DNA from: Siphonodentalium dalli
Taxonomy: Eukaryota > Mollusca > Scaphopoda > Gadilida > Siphonodentaliidae
Reading direction: 5' to 3'
NCBI GenBank assembly: GCA_032622095.1
Contig: CP136069.1
Span: forward strand, 107,788,278 to 107,852,277
DNA: 64,000 nt
Under the pieces are notes generated by a model. It did not search any database. It was given only the letters and a program-made list of their open reading frames with translations, and was not told the origin of the DNA. Numbering within the stretch: position 1 is the stretch's first letter; every line of letters starts with the position of its first letter. Position numbers and translations under genes: made by a program. Positions 47,587-60,200 of this stretch are shown piece by piece.

Positions 47587-49643
47587 CTTATTATTTGTTT
47601 AATATGACTATTATAATATAAACGTCATTACCTCCAGCCAACAGAACTTTCTGGTGACGTCAAAGTTATTGGGGAAAAAATGTATTATTACTAAATTGTA
47701 TGGTGGCTCTTGTTTTATGAAATTATGTTCATCTGCATGGATGTGACTGGGAGTAATTTGTTTCAGAGTTGTTAATCCCCCTCCCCAAGCATGATAGTAT
47801 GGTGAATATTTATTAGGTTTTATAATTATATTTTATGACAATAAATGTAATAAACAAACAAAAGGTAAGTTTTGTTTTATCAACAGATCAATGTGACTTT
47901 CAGTTTCAATTTCTCTGTCGGAAAAGCACATCACGAAATTGGGTGATTTATTAATATTTTAAGCAATGGCTACGTGGTGAAATGAAACATAAAATAAATC
48001 ATCAAGTGACTTATTAATTCTTGGATAGTTACGTGTAAATTCAGTTACAATTGTCTGCATTATTAGTCCACACCAGTCCACATTAATTGTACCATCGATT
48101 ACATCACACGTGTGTTTTGTTTACTTTTGTTTCTCCGGTGTTTGACCTTGACATTGCAGTCAATACATTCGCACAGCACAGATTTTGTGCAATTAATAAA
48201 TTAAACAATTTTTTCGTGCCTACATTGTATCTTACGATTCTCTTAGTTAAATTTTGAGCAATCACATTCAATATAAAAGGACAAGACAGTGCCGTTAAGT
48301 AATTCGCGGTAAATGCCTAGCGCACTATTCCGCATTGATCGCGCACTTTCAATTTAAAAATAGCCGCGTATGCTCGTGAACTCAGTGTTCAAATAAAAGT
48401 AACTAATGTAATACAATGTCATTTCTTTGATTTTTCACATCATGATATGGCCAATTTACTGAAGTATTTCGCAGTGTTAAAGCGCGCAGAATAATAATTT
48501 TATTAATCAAATGAGAGAACAAAACGGCCGACGCACATAAATTTGTGCTACAGTATTTTATCATTGCTGCTATGACGTCGACAAGGTTCCTAGATTTTTT
48601 CATCGTCATCAGCTGATCAATAAGTTCAATGACAACATTCGATAAATGATACTAATACTAATACTAAATCTAAGATATATTCTGTTTGAATTTGCAATGA
48701 ATGTCATTTATGTATTACCGAATGGGTAATAGTTATAGCCATGATAAATGACAGTCCCCATTGTGTGCCCCAATTTCCAACCAGGTGTTTACAGGTACAT
48801 ATTTTTTGCGCACGTTATCAGTGGGCGTTTCTTGGCGGGAGTGTTTTTTAAATAAACAATTTGGATTGAATCATGTGTCTATTCCTTTGTATTTATCGAT
48901 TATAGTGTGGAGAATATACTCAAGATTATGTATTTGTCAATGCGCTTTAACAACATAATTTATTTGGGTACTAATCCAGACAATCCCTGTGCCCACAATA
49001 TTGGACTGAATTGGCGTGACGTGTAACTGAAGAGAAAATCGAAAATCGAAAACCGATCAAAACTTTATTGAATTCTCAAAATCGCTCACTCAGTGTATTA
49101 AAATAAATTATTAATCATATGATCTTGTGATGAATGAGGGGAAAAATCAAATCAAATGACAGTTTTATTTGAGAACATATCTAGGGCCAAAAGAGTTAGA
49201 ACAACACGGCGTCCTTAGTAACACCAACACTGCAACAGCGCAGTGTCTTGGAGTTGACTCGGAACTGCATTTGCTTCGCTGGTCAAATCATGATATTGGG
49301 CTTTTTAATTCAGGTGCATATTATTAATAGCTCAAAAACATAAACAAGTCAATTAAATATTTTATTAGAAATAAAAATAAAGTTTGTAAATTAAAATCTG
49401 TAGAATAAAACTATATTAGATGGCTGTACACAGATCAGAATTGCGGAGTACATTGACTTATTCGACTTGAAAAATAGCACTGCGACGACGCAGTTTTCGT
49501 TTTATTACGATTTTATTATGAAATGTCGATTAAATTGTACAAAATCTACCACAAAACCCAACAAAAATATAAATATTAATAATATAACATCTATTTTATT
49601 GTTTACATTAAAAATAAGATCAATTTGTTGTGTTATAATGCAA

Positions 49644-49707
49644 TATCGGCCTTGACACCCAGTGTCAATAATTTCTAAAATCACTGAATCATTGGGAAAA
49701 AAATTAC
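49644..49707 (+). repeat. 64-bp direct repeat, copy 2
   Basis: Second copy of the 47523-47586 sequence. Flanking bases on both sides differ between the copies, so the identical block is exactly bounded. Confidence 0.9.
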
Positions 49708-50324
49708 GATTTTCCGGTTATGAATCACGATTTATTTCGAACAAGGCAATACGATTAAAACTATATTTGCACACTATAAAATGGTGCTCTCGGATAATTT
49801 TGTTGCCAAATATATTCAGTAACATCAGGTAACAAGAGAGTACGCATTGCCAGAATTGTTTGAGGTCCGTTCGATTCGCGGTCTGTTATTGCGTATATAA
49901 AACACGGAATACCACAAGGAGTTCCGGTAAGGGAGGCAATTCGTGTTTCGGCATACCGTAAAACGTGTAGTTCAACTATGACTACGGAGATGGTATCGCA
50001 AGCTAACACGATAATATCGGAAAGTAACAGCGTTTATTTACCTAAGAACTCGGCCTTGGGATATTCCATGACTTTTCAAGACCTTGAATCTCGGGGTAGC
50101 TTATTTTCAAGACTTTTCCCATAGTAGGGTGAAAAAAGGTCCCATTTTCCAGACTTTTCAAGGGTATTGAATCGAAATTTTCGAATTCCATAACTTTTCC
50201 ATGATTCCAGACCCGCGTACGAACCCTGGTATATATCCGATTCAGCGGACCGATTCGGCGTCGATCTCGAATCGGGTGCCCGATATCGACATCGAATCGA
50301 ATCTCGAATATTCGCAGGTCCCTA

Positions 50325-51570
50325 ATCACGGTTAAATAACGCCTTCTTGGGCATACACTTGGTCTGTTCTCATCATTATGCTCATTGTACCCTCTCTAAT
50401 TTAATTCTTAATCACCACATATACTAAATTTACGACATGTGATGATTATAGTGCTATCTATTTGAATGTGAGTTTGGTCAATATACTTATGTGGTGAAAT
50501 ATTGCAAATAAAGTTAACTGTAACAGTAAATATCGAGTTCAAATGTATTTACACACCTGGTACATATGGCATGCGTTACCATGGTGATATAATCACAATT
50601 ATATGATGTCATCCATCGGCAGTTAGTGCAAATTGATGAGCAGTTGTCACTGGTCATGACAATGTATGGTGTCCATACCTACAACATCTATAAATACTAG
50701 TATGAATGCCCAACATCTGAGACAATGAATTTCCATATAAACTGCTGCAAACCCGGTGTCCTGGACAATTTAACCTCTGTAAATTTGGTGGCGAAAGAGT
50801 TAACAAATAATACAGTGTAAATGGTTTGGTGCAGGAACATAATATGGTTATAAACGGGACATGTTTTTATCCATTATGTTAATAACAGGGTTTCCGCTAG
50901 GGGTTGGGGGAATGTGGCCGTATTTGAGAAGCACATACCAGGTGCCCTGTCGGGAGAAAATTTCCTTGCACTTGAGACAACAAGCAGGAACATTCAAGCT
51001 TCGTATAGAAACCAAATTAAAACAGATTGTCTTTCTTAGATCTCAAGTTAATAAACCAAAAGCATGTAAGCACAACAGTACAGAATGGATACAACAACTT
51101 TTATTTAAACAGTAGCAATATTAAAAGCCGACTTCAAAGACTACTGCGGTTGGCAAAAGACACATTGTCGTAATGTCTAGCAGTAAAAGATGTTACGTCA
51201 TGAGATGAGCATGTGTTATACACATGTTCTGCATGCCTGGTTTCTTTGTATTTTGTTCAAAGTACCGATCAAAACAAATTGTTGTTGAATCAGAAGCCAT
51301 TCCTCAGGCGGAGATGACATTATGCTGGATTCGTATAATGGATAATTTTATATTCATTGGATAGGGAATAAATACATTGATAATAACTATCAATAATTTA
51401 ATTGTTTTTTTTTTTAATTAAACATTTCTTTGACACAGACCTTGTTTTGTGGAAAAAGTTATGCACTTTTCGTTGTAGTGACTGCCAAAACTCACCTGTG
51501 TTCATGGGCGCAGCTCAGAAACCCCCACCCAAATGACTTAACGATGTATATTGTACATTTTGAGGGGAGA
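50325..51570. other. Intron, nothing recognised
   Basis: Low-copy AT-rich sequence between the hAT-like element and family A. The frame at 50861-51115 has no recognisable protein character. Confidence 0.4.
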
Positions 51571-53864
51571 TGAAAGTGTCAATGACACTGTAGCTCAACT
51601 TGGAAAGGGAATAATTTAATGTATTACAGTCAATGGAGCGATTAGGAATGTGGAAAGTTGAATGTCTAATACTAGTTTATAGACATGAAGAGAAAAGTAA
51701 AATCCAAGATGGCTGCTGGCGGCCATATTTTCCGCCAAATGACCCCAAAATGAGTCGTTCTCATCTACATGACAAATTTTATGACGATAAGACTAAAGGT
51801 ACGCCCTGTAGCCCATGCTAAAGAATTTAGTCATACAAAGAGTAAAATCCAAGATGGCTGCTGGCGGCCATGTTTTTTAGCCGAATGACCCAAAAATGAC
51901 TCGTTCCCATCTACATGTCATTATTAACATTCAAGACAAATTTTATGATAATCAGACTAAAGGTAAGACATGTAGCCCATGCTAAAGAATTTAGTCATAC
52001 AAAAAGTAAAATCCAAGATGGCTGCTGGCGACCATGTTATTTGGCCAAATGACCCCAAAATTAGTCGTTCCCATCTACATGTCTATATTAACATCCATGA
52101 CAAATTGCATGATGATCAGACGAACAGTACGACCTGTGGCCCATGCTAATGGATTTTTTAATTTTGAAATCCAAGATGGCTGCTGGCGGCCATGTTTTTT
52201 GTCCGAATGACCCCAAAAAGACTCGTTCCCATCTACATGTCATTATTAACATTCATGTCAAATTTTATGATGATCAGACTAAAGGTACGACCTGTAGCCC
52301 GTGCTAAAGGATTTAGTCATACAAAGAGTAAAAATCCAAGATGGCTGCTGGCAACCATGTTTTTTGGACGAATGACCCCAAAATTACTCGTTCCCATCTA
52401 CATGGTATTGTTAACATCCATGACAAATTTTATGATGATCAGACTAAAGATACAACCTGCAGCCCGTGCTAAAGGATTTAGTCATACAAAGAGTAAAATC
52501 CAAGATGGCTACTGGCGGCCATGTTTTTTGGCCGAATGACCCCAAAATTACTCGTTCCCATCTACATGTCAATATTATCATCCATGACAAATTTCATGAT
52601 GATCAGACGAACAGTACGACCTGTGGCCCGTGCTAATGGATTAAATTTTGAAATCCAAGATGGCCACTGGCGGCCATGTTTTTTGATCGAATGACCCCAA
52701 AATGACTCGTTCCCATCTACATTCCAATTTCGACAGCCATGACAAATTTTATGATGATCAGACTAAAGGTACGACCTGTAGCCCGTGCTAAAGGATTTAG
52801 TGATACAAAGAGTAAAATCCAAGATGGCTGCTGGCGGCCATGTTTTTTGGCCAAATGACCCCAAAATGACTCGTTCCTATCTACATGTCATTATTAACAT
52901 TCTTGACAAATTTTATGATGATCAGACTAAACGTAGGGCCTGTAGCCCGTGCTAAAGGATTTAGTCATACAAAGAGTAAAATCCAAGATGGCTGCTGGCG
53001 ACCATGTTTTTCGGCCGAATGACCCCAAAATTACTCGTTCCCATCTACATGTCATTGTTAATTTCCATGACAAATTTTATGATGATCAGACTAAAGGTAC
53101 GACCTGCAGCCCGTGCTAAAGAATTTAGTCATACAAAGAGTAAAATCCAAGATGGTTGCTGGCGGCCATGTTTTTTGGCCGAATGACCCCAAAATTACTC
53201 GTTCCCATCTACATGTCAATATTAATATCCATGACAAATTTCATGATGATCAGACGAACAGTACGACCTGTGGCCTGTGCTAATGGATTAAATTTTGAAA
53301 TCCAAGATGGCCGCTGGCGGCCATGTTTTTTGTCCGAATGACCCGAAAATGACTCGTTCCCATCTACATTCCAATTTCAACAGCCATGACAAATTTCATG
53401 ATGATCAGACTAAAGGTACGACATGTAGCCCGTGCTAAAGGATATAGTCATACAAAGAGTAAAATCAAAGATGGCTGCTGGCGGCCATGTTTTTTGGCCG
53501 ATTGACCCCAAAATTACTCGTTCCCATCTACATGTCAATATTAACATCCATGACAAATTTCATGACAATAAGATGAACAGTACGGCCTGTAGCCCGTGCT
53601 AATGGATTGAATTTTGAAATCAAAGATGGCTGCTGGCGGCCATGTTTTTTTTTTCGAATGACCCCAAAATGACTCGTTCCCATCTACATGTCAATGTCAA
53701 CATCCATGACAAATTTCATAATAATCGGACCAAAGGTACGAACTGTAGCCCGTGCTAAAGGAAATTGTTGACGCATCACACACGGACACACACACACACA
53801 CACACGGACGACGGATACCAAGTCATGGCAATAGCTCAAACTTTACAAAGTAAAGTTGAGCTAA
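51571..53864 (+). mobile_element. Complete family A element, 2.3 kb
   Basis: Both ends are present: TGAAAGTGTCAATGACACTG at 51571, preceded by A, and AAAGTAAAGTTGAGCTAA ending at 53864, followed by T. About thirteen core units of roughly 160 bp lie between, each with CCAAGATGGCTGCTGGCGGC and CGTTCCCATCTACATGTC. A CACACGGACACACAC microsatellite precedes the 3' hairpin. There is no flanking duplication. Ends, 3' hairpin, CTAA and A/T context match the non-autonomous Helitron plan; tandem core plus microsatellite match pearl/HINE elements. Confidence 0.88.
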
Positions 53865-54169
53865 TAATGGGTCAAAAAGTTGGGACTTATTGACAGTAAT
53901 CTACGGTAAATTAAAATGCGAGAGGCTGACTACTACTAAATATTCGCCCGAAAAAGTGTTACACAGGATGGTGTAGACAACTGTACACGTGGTCCATGCC
54001 GCTAATCACGTCATACTCAGGCACCAAGTGTAGGATTCCTTGCAATCTATTAATCCTGTATGTCGGTGATCGCTCGTCTTGTGTAAAAAGTGGACTCTCA
54101 GCTAGGTCTGTAGCTATATTGTGAACTATATTAAGCAAAGGTTGGTGAGGGGAATGAGGCCACCTGCCA

Positions 54170-54659
54170 CAGTAACGGAAACCCTGTTAGTAACCACGAA
54201 GACCCATATGAAGTTTGGTGACAATCGGATAAGGGCTGGAGTCTGTAGGGTGAAAGGATTCAGTCATGCAAACAGTAAATTACAAGATGGCTGGTGGCAG
54301 CCATGTTTTTCATAGAAAATTGTTCTAATTTAATAGCTCTCATTTAGAGGTGATCCTAAACATGCCTGTACATTTTCAAAACAATTATCCGATAAATGTG
54401 GGCTGCAGGGTGTGCCGATGGATTCAAATTTGAAATCCAAAATGGCTGCTGACAGCCAAGTTTTTTAACAAATATCAGGGAAAAAAAGAGGCTCCCATCT
54501 GGAGGTCACCCCAAAATTCCATATGAAGTTTGATGACGATCGGATTAGAGATGTGACCTGTAGGGTGTGCTAATGTAAATTGTTGACCGACAAATGCATG
54601 CACAGAGGGATGCCAACCCATGACAATAACTCAAACTGGACTTTGTCAAGTTGAGCTAA
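54170..54659 (+). repeat. Family A' fragment with 3' end
   Basis: Units of the A' type (GACCCATATGAAGTTTGGTG, CAAAACAATTATCCGATAAA) and a 3' end TTGAGCTAA at 54659. The 5' end is truncated. Confidence 0.8.
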
Positions 54660-54919
54660 AAACAATATAAAATAAGAGAACGCATTGTGTCAACTTTCAC
54701 AAAATAATAATTCTCAAAGGGAATAACAAGTGAACTGATTTCTACGACAGTAAAAGGGGCAAAAAGAATCTTACCTGGCATTCAAGGATTTTTATTCACA
54801 ATGGGGATCACATGTTCCAAACTGAAGAGAGACTCATTACATCATCTTTAGTTCAAGGAATAAACATACCTTGAGCTACAATCTTGATATATTATTAACA
54901 ATAATAGTCCTGAACAAAC
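54660..54919. other. Intron, nothing recognised
   Basis: Low-copy intron next to a UBR5 exon. A donor-like GTAAG on the minus strand (near 54773) is not preceded by any open coding stretch. Confidence 0.4.
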
Positions 54920-55066
54920 CTGCTGTTTGGTAGAATAACAAGATCAGTCTCAGCTAGCAGCTTGTTGAGCAGTTCAAATCTAGCCGACTGCTGACCAGCT
55001 ATCAGTGCCTTACACTTGCATTTTTCCCAGCAATCACAATAAGCTGTTGGAGATGTTCTCTTTAGT
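54920..55066 (-). CDS. UBR5: UBR5 exon, end of UBR box and following helix
   Basis: This 147-bp exon lies between a TTGTTTTAG acceptor and a GTTTGTTC donor. After one base completing lysine it encodes [19 protein letters not shown], the end of the UBR box, with the CDCWEKC zinc ligands. It then runs on through a leucine-rich stretch to LVILPNS. The last two bases (AG) need an A from the next exon to give arginine, which the exon at 43497 supplies. The match to animal UBR5 is near-continuous. The donor (GTTTGT) is weaker than the others in the gene, but the alternative cut one base earlier would break the frame. Confidence 0.96.
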
Positions 55067-55748
55067 CTAAAACAAGTGTTAGAGTAAACGTTTTGAGATC
55101 ATGGTAATGCATAGGAGGGGTTATCAAATTGGTGAGAAATGGCCTGCTATTTCTCGTGGTTTGAGAAATAAGTTTCTTAGCCACCACCTCCCCACCACCA
55201 CCATCAAGACATGCACCAATATGGGATTTTTCATTCCATACAAAAGCAAAATGAGTCATCTGTAATTACTTTTTCGCGACTGACACCATCAGATGCTCCA
55301 GATCCCCATCCAACAGCTATGGACCCAAAATTATGACACCAGTTCATACCATAAAAGAGAATAATTCAATTTATCCAAACTATTACAACCTAAACTGTTC
55401 AGTTGGTAGGGGAAGTGTTTAGAATTTTGAGCTCTGAAATTTAAATAATTGGAACCAAAATACATTGCAATAATATATGACACAAGCTTGATAAACTAAC
55501 TGTATGGTAATATCCCCAATGAGATCTTATCACAAAGCCAAAAGTCGACAGGGAGACAATTTTGATCATGACTATCCATGTGACCTTGTCTGTAAGAACA
55601 ATTAGATGAATATCAATGTCATTGATCACATATCAGTTGTCTTTGGAGAAGCGTCCTCTTTACCTCAGGCATGTAACATTTTGGTAATTTATAAATTCAG
55701 TATGTAGATGCTGAATTCCTACCATATAAACTTCAAATCAATTCTTAC

Positions 55749-55840
55749 TTGCAATCATGGCCCTTATGACAGACGCGTGCACATTCTGTACAACAACATA
55801 GCGATCCAACCAATCCACATGTTTTACATTCGAATATGTC
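55749..55840 (-). CDS. UBR5: UBR5 exon, core of UBR box zinc finger
   Basis: This 92-bp exon sits between a TATTTCAG acceptor and a GTAAGAAT donor. It encodes 30 residues plus two bases, starting DIFECKTCG and including the run [17 protein letters not shown]. These cysteines and histidines are the zinc ligands of the UBR box, the module that binds destabilising N-terminal residues. The CCC-x-x-C and HKGHDC motifs are close to those of vertebrate UBR5. The remaining AA joins the first base of the next exon to make lysine (phase 2). The neighbouring intron is only 682 bp, the shortest in the window, and carries no recognisable mobile element. Confidence 0.97.
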
Positions 55841-56233
55841 CTGAAATATATGGGAATGATCCATCTCAACAACCATTCTGAAACATTTCATCTGAAGCTA
55901 AATGACAAACAACAAATTTGGCCATAATGTAAAGAATATTATTTATTTTTATAGGAGCCTATAACAGGCACATGGGGGAAAAATACTAAAATACCAATAT
56001 AGACAATACCAGTGACAAGGTTTGATTTTGGCTAAAAACACATCAACTATCAAAACCCTAATAAATTCTAGAAATCTATCATATCAGCCAAAATATCCTC
56101 TGGTGTTTCTTATTGGCAATAAAATTCCCTTTCAGTTGACATATAACTCAGTGAAATTGAACAAAGCAAAGTCGAGATATTGTATTTTTTCATCAAACGA
56201 ATTCCACACATAGATCATTGAGCTTTATATTCA

Positions 56234-56404
56234 GGGGATAAGGGTCTTGTGTTTGGTGAGTTGGGAAAGGTTAAAGGCTGATTATAGTGTGGAAAATTCA
56301 GTTAATCAGCGACGACGTAGTCAGAGCCGATTGATGTTTATTTGCTCCATTATAATCAGCCTACAACCTTTCCCAAATCACCAAACACAACATTATTATC
56401 CCCA
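56234..56404. repeat. 170-bp foldback MITE-like element
   Basis: GGGGATAAGGGTCTTGTGTT ... GGCTGATTATA (56234-56286) is inverted at 56351-56404 with a few gaps and a spacer of about 64 bp. Flanks ATTCA and ATTCT may be an imperfect 5-bp duplication. Confidence 0.7.
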
Positions 56405-57242
56405 TTCTAATTCTCTTTACACGAAATACCAGTTTTACCACATCAAATCATTCAAACAGAACTGCACATACAACCCAAAATGGAGTAACGTCACCAACCC
56501 AGCCTGTGCTTGACAAAGCTGAATCACAGTGACCTTACCATATAAAATATAGTTGCACGACAAAAGCGTTAACATAAAAAATATGAGGAATTGTGTAATT
56601 AAACTTTTAACAAGAGGCCGATTATGATCGGCAGATGTTTAACACATACCTTGGCGATAGCGATCAGCTATAACTGATAATTTGTTAAAGATATGATCAC
56701 AGGAATCCATATATCAGTACCCAACTTGAAATCAAAAGCTCAAATAATTTGCCTTAAGATAGGGTTAAAGTATTTGGGGTGGGGAAGGAGTAGTCTTAAA
56801 TCTCATAACTATGTCCCTATTTACCCAAGGACCTCTCACTGTAAGATCCAACGGTTTAGTGATTTCGGAGGATATGTTTGGGAGTTTAACTCATTGGAAG
56901 CAAAAGTGATAAACACTTATCTCTGCCACTTTTGACTTGCCAGATATTCAAAATTCATTCACTTCTAAAGAGAAAATGTAATTTGTTGACATGCCAAACT
57001 GCTTAAAACAACATACATATATGGGATTCCATCTCATATTTAAATTGTACTTTAATTACACCCCCATTCTCCCCAGTTGTTATTTGTTTATCAAACATGG
57101 ACAGATAAGATTATATCTGACCTGTGTATTAAATAAGGAATTCTCATATTGTCAGGTACATGCAAGATTAAGTATTTCATAACAGGGGTGTATGGTTTTC
57201 AAAAATATATGTAGTTTATACAATACAAAAGTGTTATCTATA

Positions 57243-60200
57243 TGAAAGTGTCAATGACACTGTAGCTCAACTTGGAAAGGAAATAATTTCATGTGGGCAA
57301 TGGCAATCGAGTGATTAGGAATGTGGAAAGTTGAAAGGCCTAGTAAAATCCAATATGGCCGCTGGCAGCCATGTTTTTCTGCCGAATGACCCCAAAAAGA
57401 CTTGTTCCCATTTACATGTCAATGTTAACATTCATCACAAATTTCATGATGATACGACAAAACATACGACCTGTAGCCTGTTTCAAAGGATTTAGTCATG
57501 TAAAGAGTAAAATCCAAGATGGCTGCTGACGTTCCTGTTTTTTGGCCGAATGACCCCAAAATGACTCGTTCCCATCTACATGTCAATACTAACATACATG
57601 ACAAATTTCATGATGATCAGATGAACAGTACGACCTGCAGCCCGTGCTAATGGATTGAATTTTGAAATCCAAGATGGCCACTGGCAGCCATGTTTTTTTG
57701 CCGAAAGACCCCAAAATGCCTCGTTCTCATCTACATGTCATTGTTAACATCCATGACAAATTTCATGAAGAATCGACCAAAGGTACGACCTGTAGCCCGC
57801 GCAAAAGGATTTAGTCATGCAAAGAGTAAAATCCAAGATGGCTGCTGGCGGCCATGTTTTTTGGCCGAACGACTCCAAAATCACTCGTTCCCATCTACAT
57901 GTCAGTGTTAACATCCATGACAAATTTCATAAACTTCCGACCAACGCAACGACCTGTAGCCCGCGCCAAATGATTTAGTCATGCAAAGAGTAAAATCCAA
58001 GATGGCTGCTGGCAGCCATGTTTTTTGGCCGAACGACCCCAAAATCACTCGTTCCCATCTACATGTCATTATTAACGTCCATGACAAATTTCATGATGAT
58101 CAGACGAACAGTGCGACCTGTAGCCCGCGCCAATGGATTGAAACTTGAAATCCAAGATGGCTGCCAGCGGCCATGTTTTTTGGCCGAATGACCCCAAAAT
58201 GACTCATTCCCATCTACATGTCAATGTCAACATTCATGACAAATTTCATAAAGATTAGACCAAGGTACGACCTGTAGCCCGCGCCAAAGGATTTAGTCAT
58301 GCAAAGAGTAAAATCCAAGATGGCTGCTGAGGGCCATGTTTTTTGGGCGAACGACTCCAAAATTACTCGTTCCCATCTACATGTCAGTGTTAACATCCAT
58401 GACAAATTTCATAAACTTCCGACCAACGCAACGACCTGTAGCCCGCGCCAAAGGATTTAGTCATGCAAAGAGTAAAATCCAAGATGGCTGCTGGCAGCTA
58501 TGTTTTTTGGCCGAACGACTAGAGCTGAAGCGGTTAGACGGTTAACCGGTTAGCATCCGGTTAGCGACGTAACCGGTTAGAAAAAAATGAACCGGACGTA
58601 ACCGCATCCCGTTGTCAGTTGAATGTGAACGTGAATAATCCTCAAAATATTAGGTTAAATGATGCAAAACTAATACTAAATCCCGTGTCACCGATAGTAG
58701 AGTGCAATGCACGCATTAATTGGTACACGCGGTAATATCAGATACTTAGTAGCAATTCTCGAACTGTCTGGAAGTGTCGGCAACCTTCAATCAATTCCGA
58801 CCCTTTGAAGTTTTCTTCCGACAAAAGCACGTGTGCAGTCACTGTGTATCAAGTCTGAATGTACCCAAGGAAGTGACAACGTAAAAGTGGCGTTGTGTGG
58901 CAATGCGTGCTTTCGTAACTTAATAGTTAATACTGCACGAAGCAACATGGATTCAAATTGGAATCACACCACGACATACTATATATAAAACTGTTTTACA
59001 GTTGGGTTTATAAAAACTATGTAAGTCGACAAAGTTTGAAGATTGAGATCAGCTGCACAATGTCTTCACTCTTCCTGTTCTTCCTCCCTGTTGTGATTTA
59101 ATATGATCAATTCAATTGAGTGACCAAACAGACATCGTAGTTGAAGCAACCCAAAACTTCTTCAATAATCTTCCCTTTTATCAAGGAAATTTAATTGATG
59201 CTCCATGCTACTCTGTAACTGGTTGTGCCTGTGGGACTAATTAACACTCAATTTGGCAGTAATTGCTATATGTTAAGTGATTGCATACTAAAACCAGTCC
59301 TTCCCAGGAGACGGGAGTGATTGCTCTCGCACCCGTATGCACTCGTAATTTTCAATTCACGGGTGCTGAAATTCGCACCCGTCCCTCTTTGCAAAATACT
59401 AATGGAGACTATAATTGTTGGTTCAATATTGAATTATTTTAAGGTTTATTTAGATCCTTTACCATCTCAGTTCAACTGTGGCATATTAAGGTGTAACTCT
59501 ACATACCGGTAGGTCTATTCCACAATGACTTTTTGTTTGAGCAAAAACCCAACTTTCAATTATAGTATGGGTGCCATATTACACCCGTCTTCTGCATTAC
59601 GGGAGCAAATAAATGCTCTCGCTGTGTTTTCCTCATGGGAAGGACTGCTAAAACCGAAACCGAAACGTAAATTATATAACCTCCCAACACTAGTGTCCGC
59701 TATCACGATACCGACGAATAGCTCGAATACTGAATAGGACTGCGAGTCTGACCTAACTGACCTTCCTTTTTGTTCTCTAGTTATTACTTTCTTGTCTTTA
59801 TATATAATGCATTGGAGGATATACCAATGATGATAATGATATATTACAGATCTTTAATATATAGTTTTGTTACTCGTTTTACCAATACCCATACTATTTT
59901 ACTCGTTTTACAAATGCCCAAACATATGCTGATCACGGCAAATAAGCGATCTCCCCTGCCATTCACAAATTTCACTTGCTCATTCCCCATCACGACTCAC
60001 GAGAGCCAGCAAAAGAACAGTGAATGCGTGTTTTTGAATATTGTTAAATGCCGTGAATAAGGTCTTTATTTCAGCTACTACTTCTCACCTAAGTTTGTCC
60101 CTGGAGCATGGCATAATGTCGACATAATTAGTGTGAGAGAAGTCCGCTAGAAATTTAGCGGTTAACCGGTTGAAATCCGGTTAACCCCGATGGTTAACCG

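Larger units (their letters stand above)
45637..50324. mobile_element. 4.7-kb element with hAT-like inverted ends TAGGGAYCTGCGAAT
   Basis: Left end TAGGGATCTGCGAATCGGGG and right end, read inward, TAGGGACCTGCGAATATTCG. Both run on into GAATCGAATCTCGATATCGA-like words for about 90 bp. The ends fit the hAT pattern (YARNG). The flanking octamers TTCTGGGT and ATCACGGT match at only 5 of 8 positions, so a target duplication is not proven. No transposase is visible. Inside are family E repeats (46676-47260), a 45870-46031 hairpin and two identical 64-bp repeats. Confidence 0.55.

Noticed and set aside
54760-54880. Donor-like GTAAGATTC on the minus strand between UBR5 exons
   Set aside because: All three frames upstream of it contain stops, and the flanking UBR5 exons already join in phase without it.
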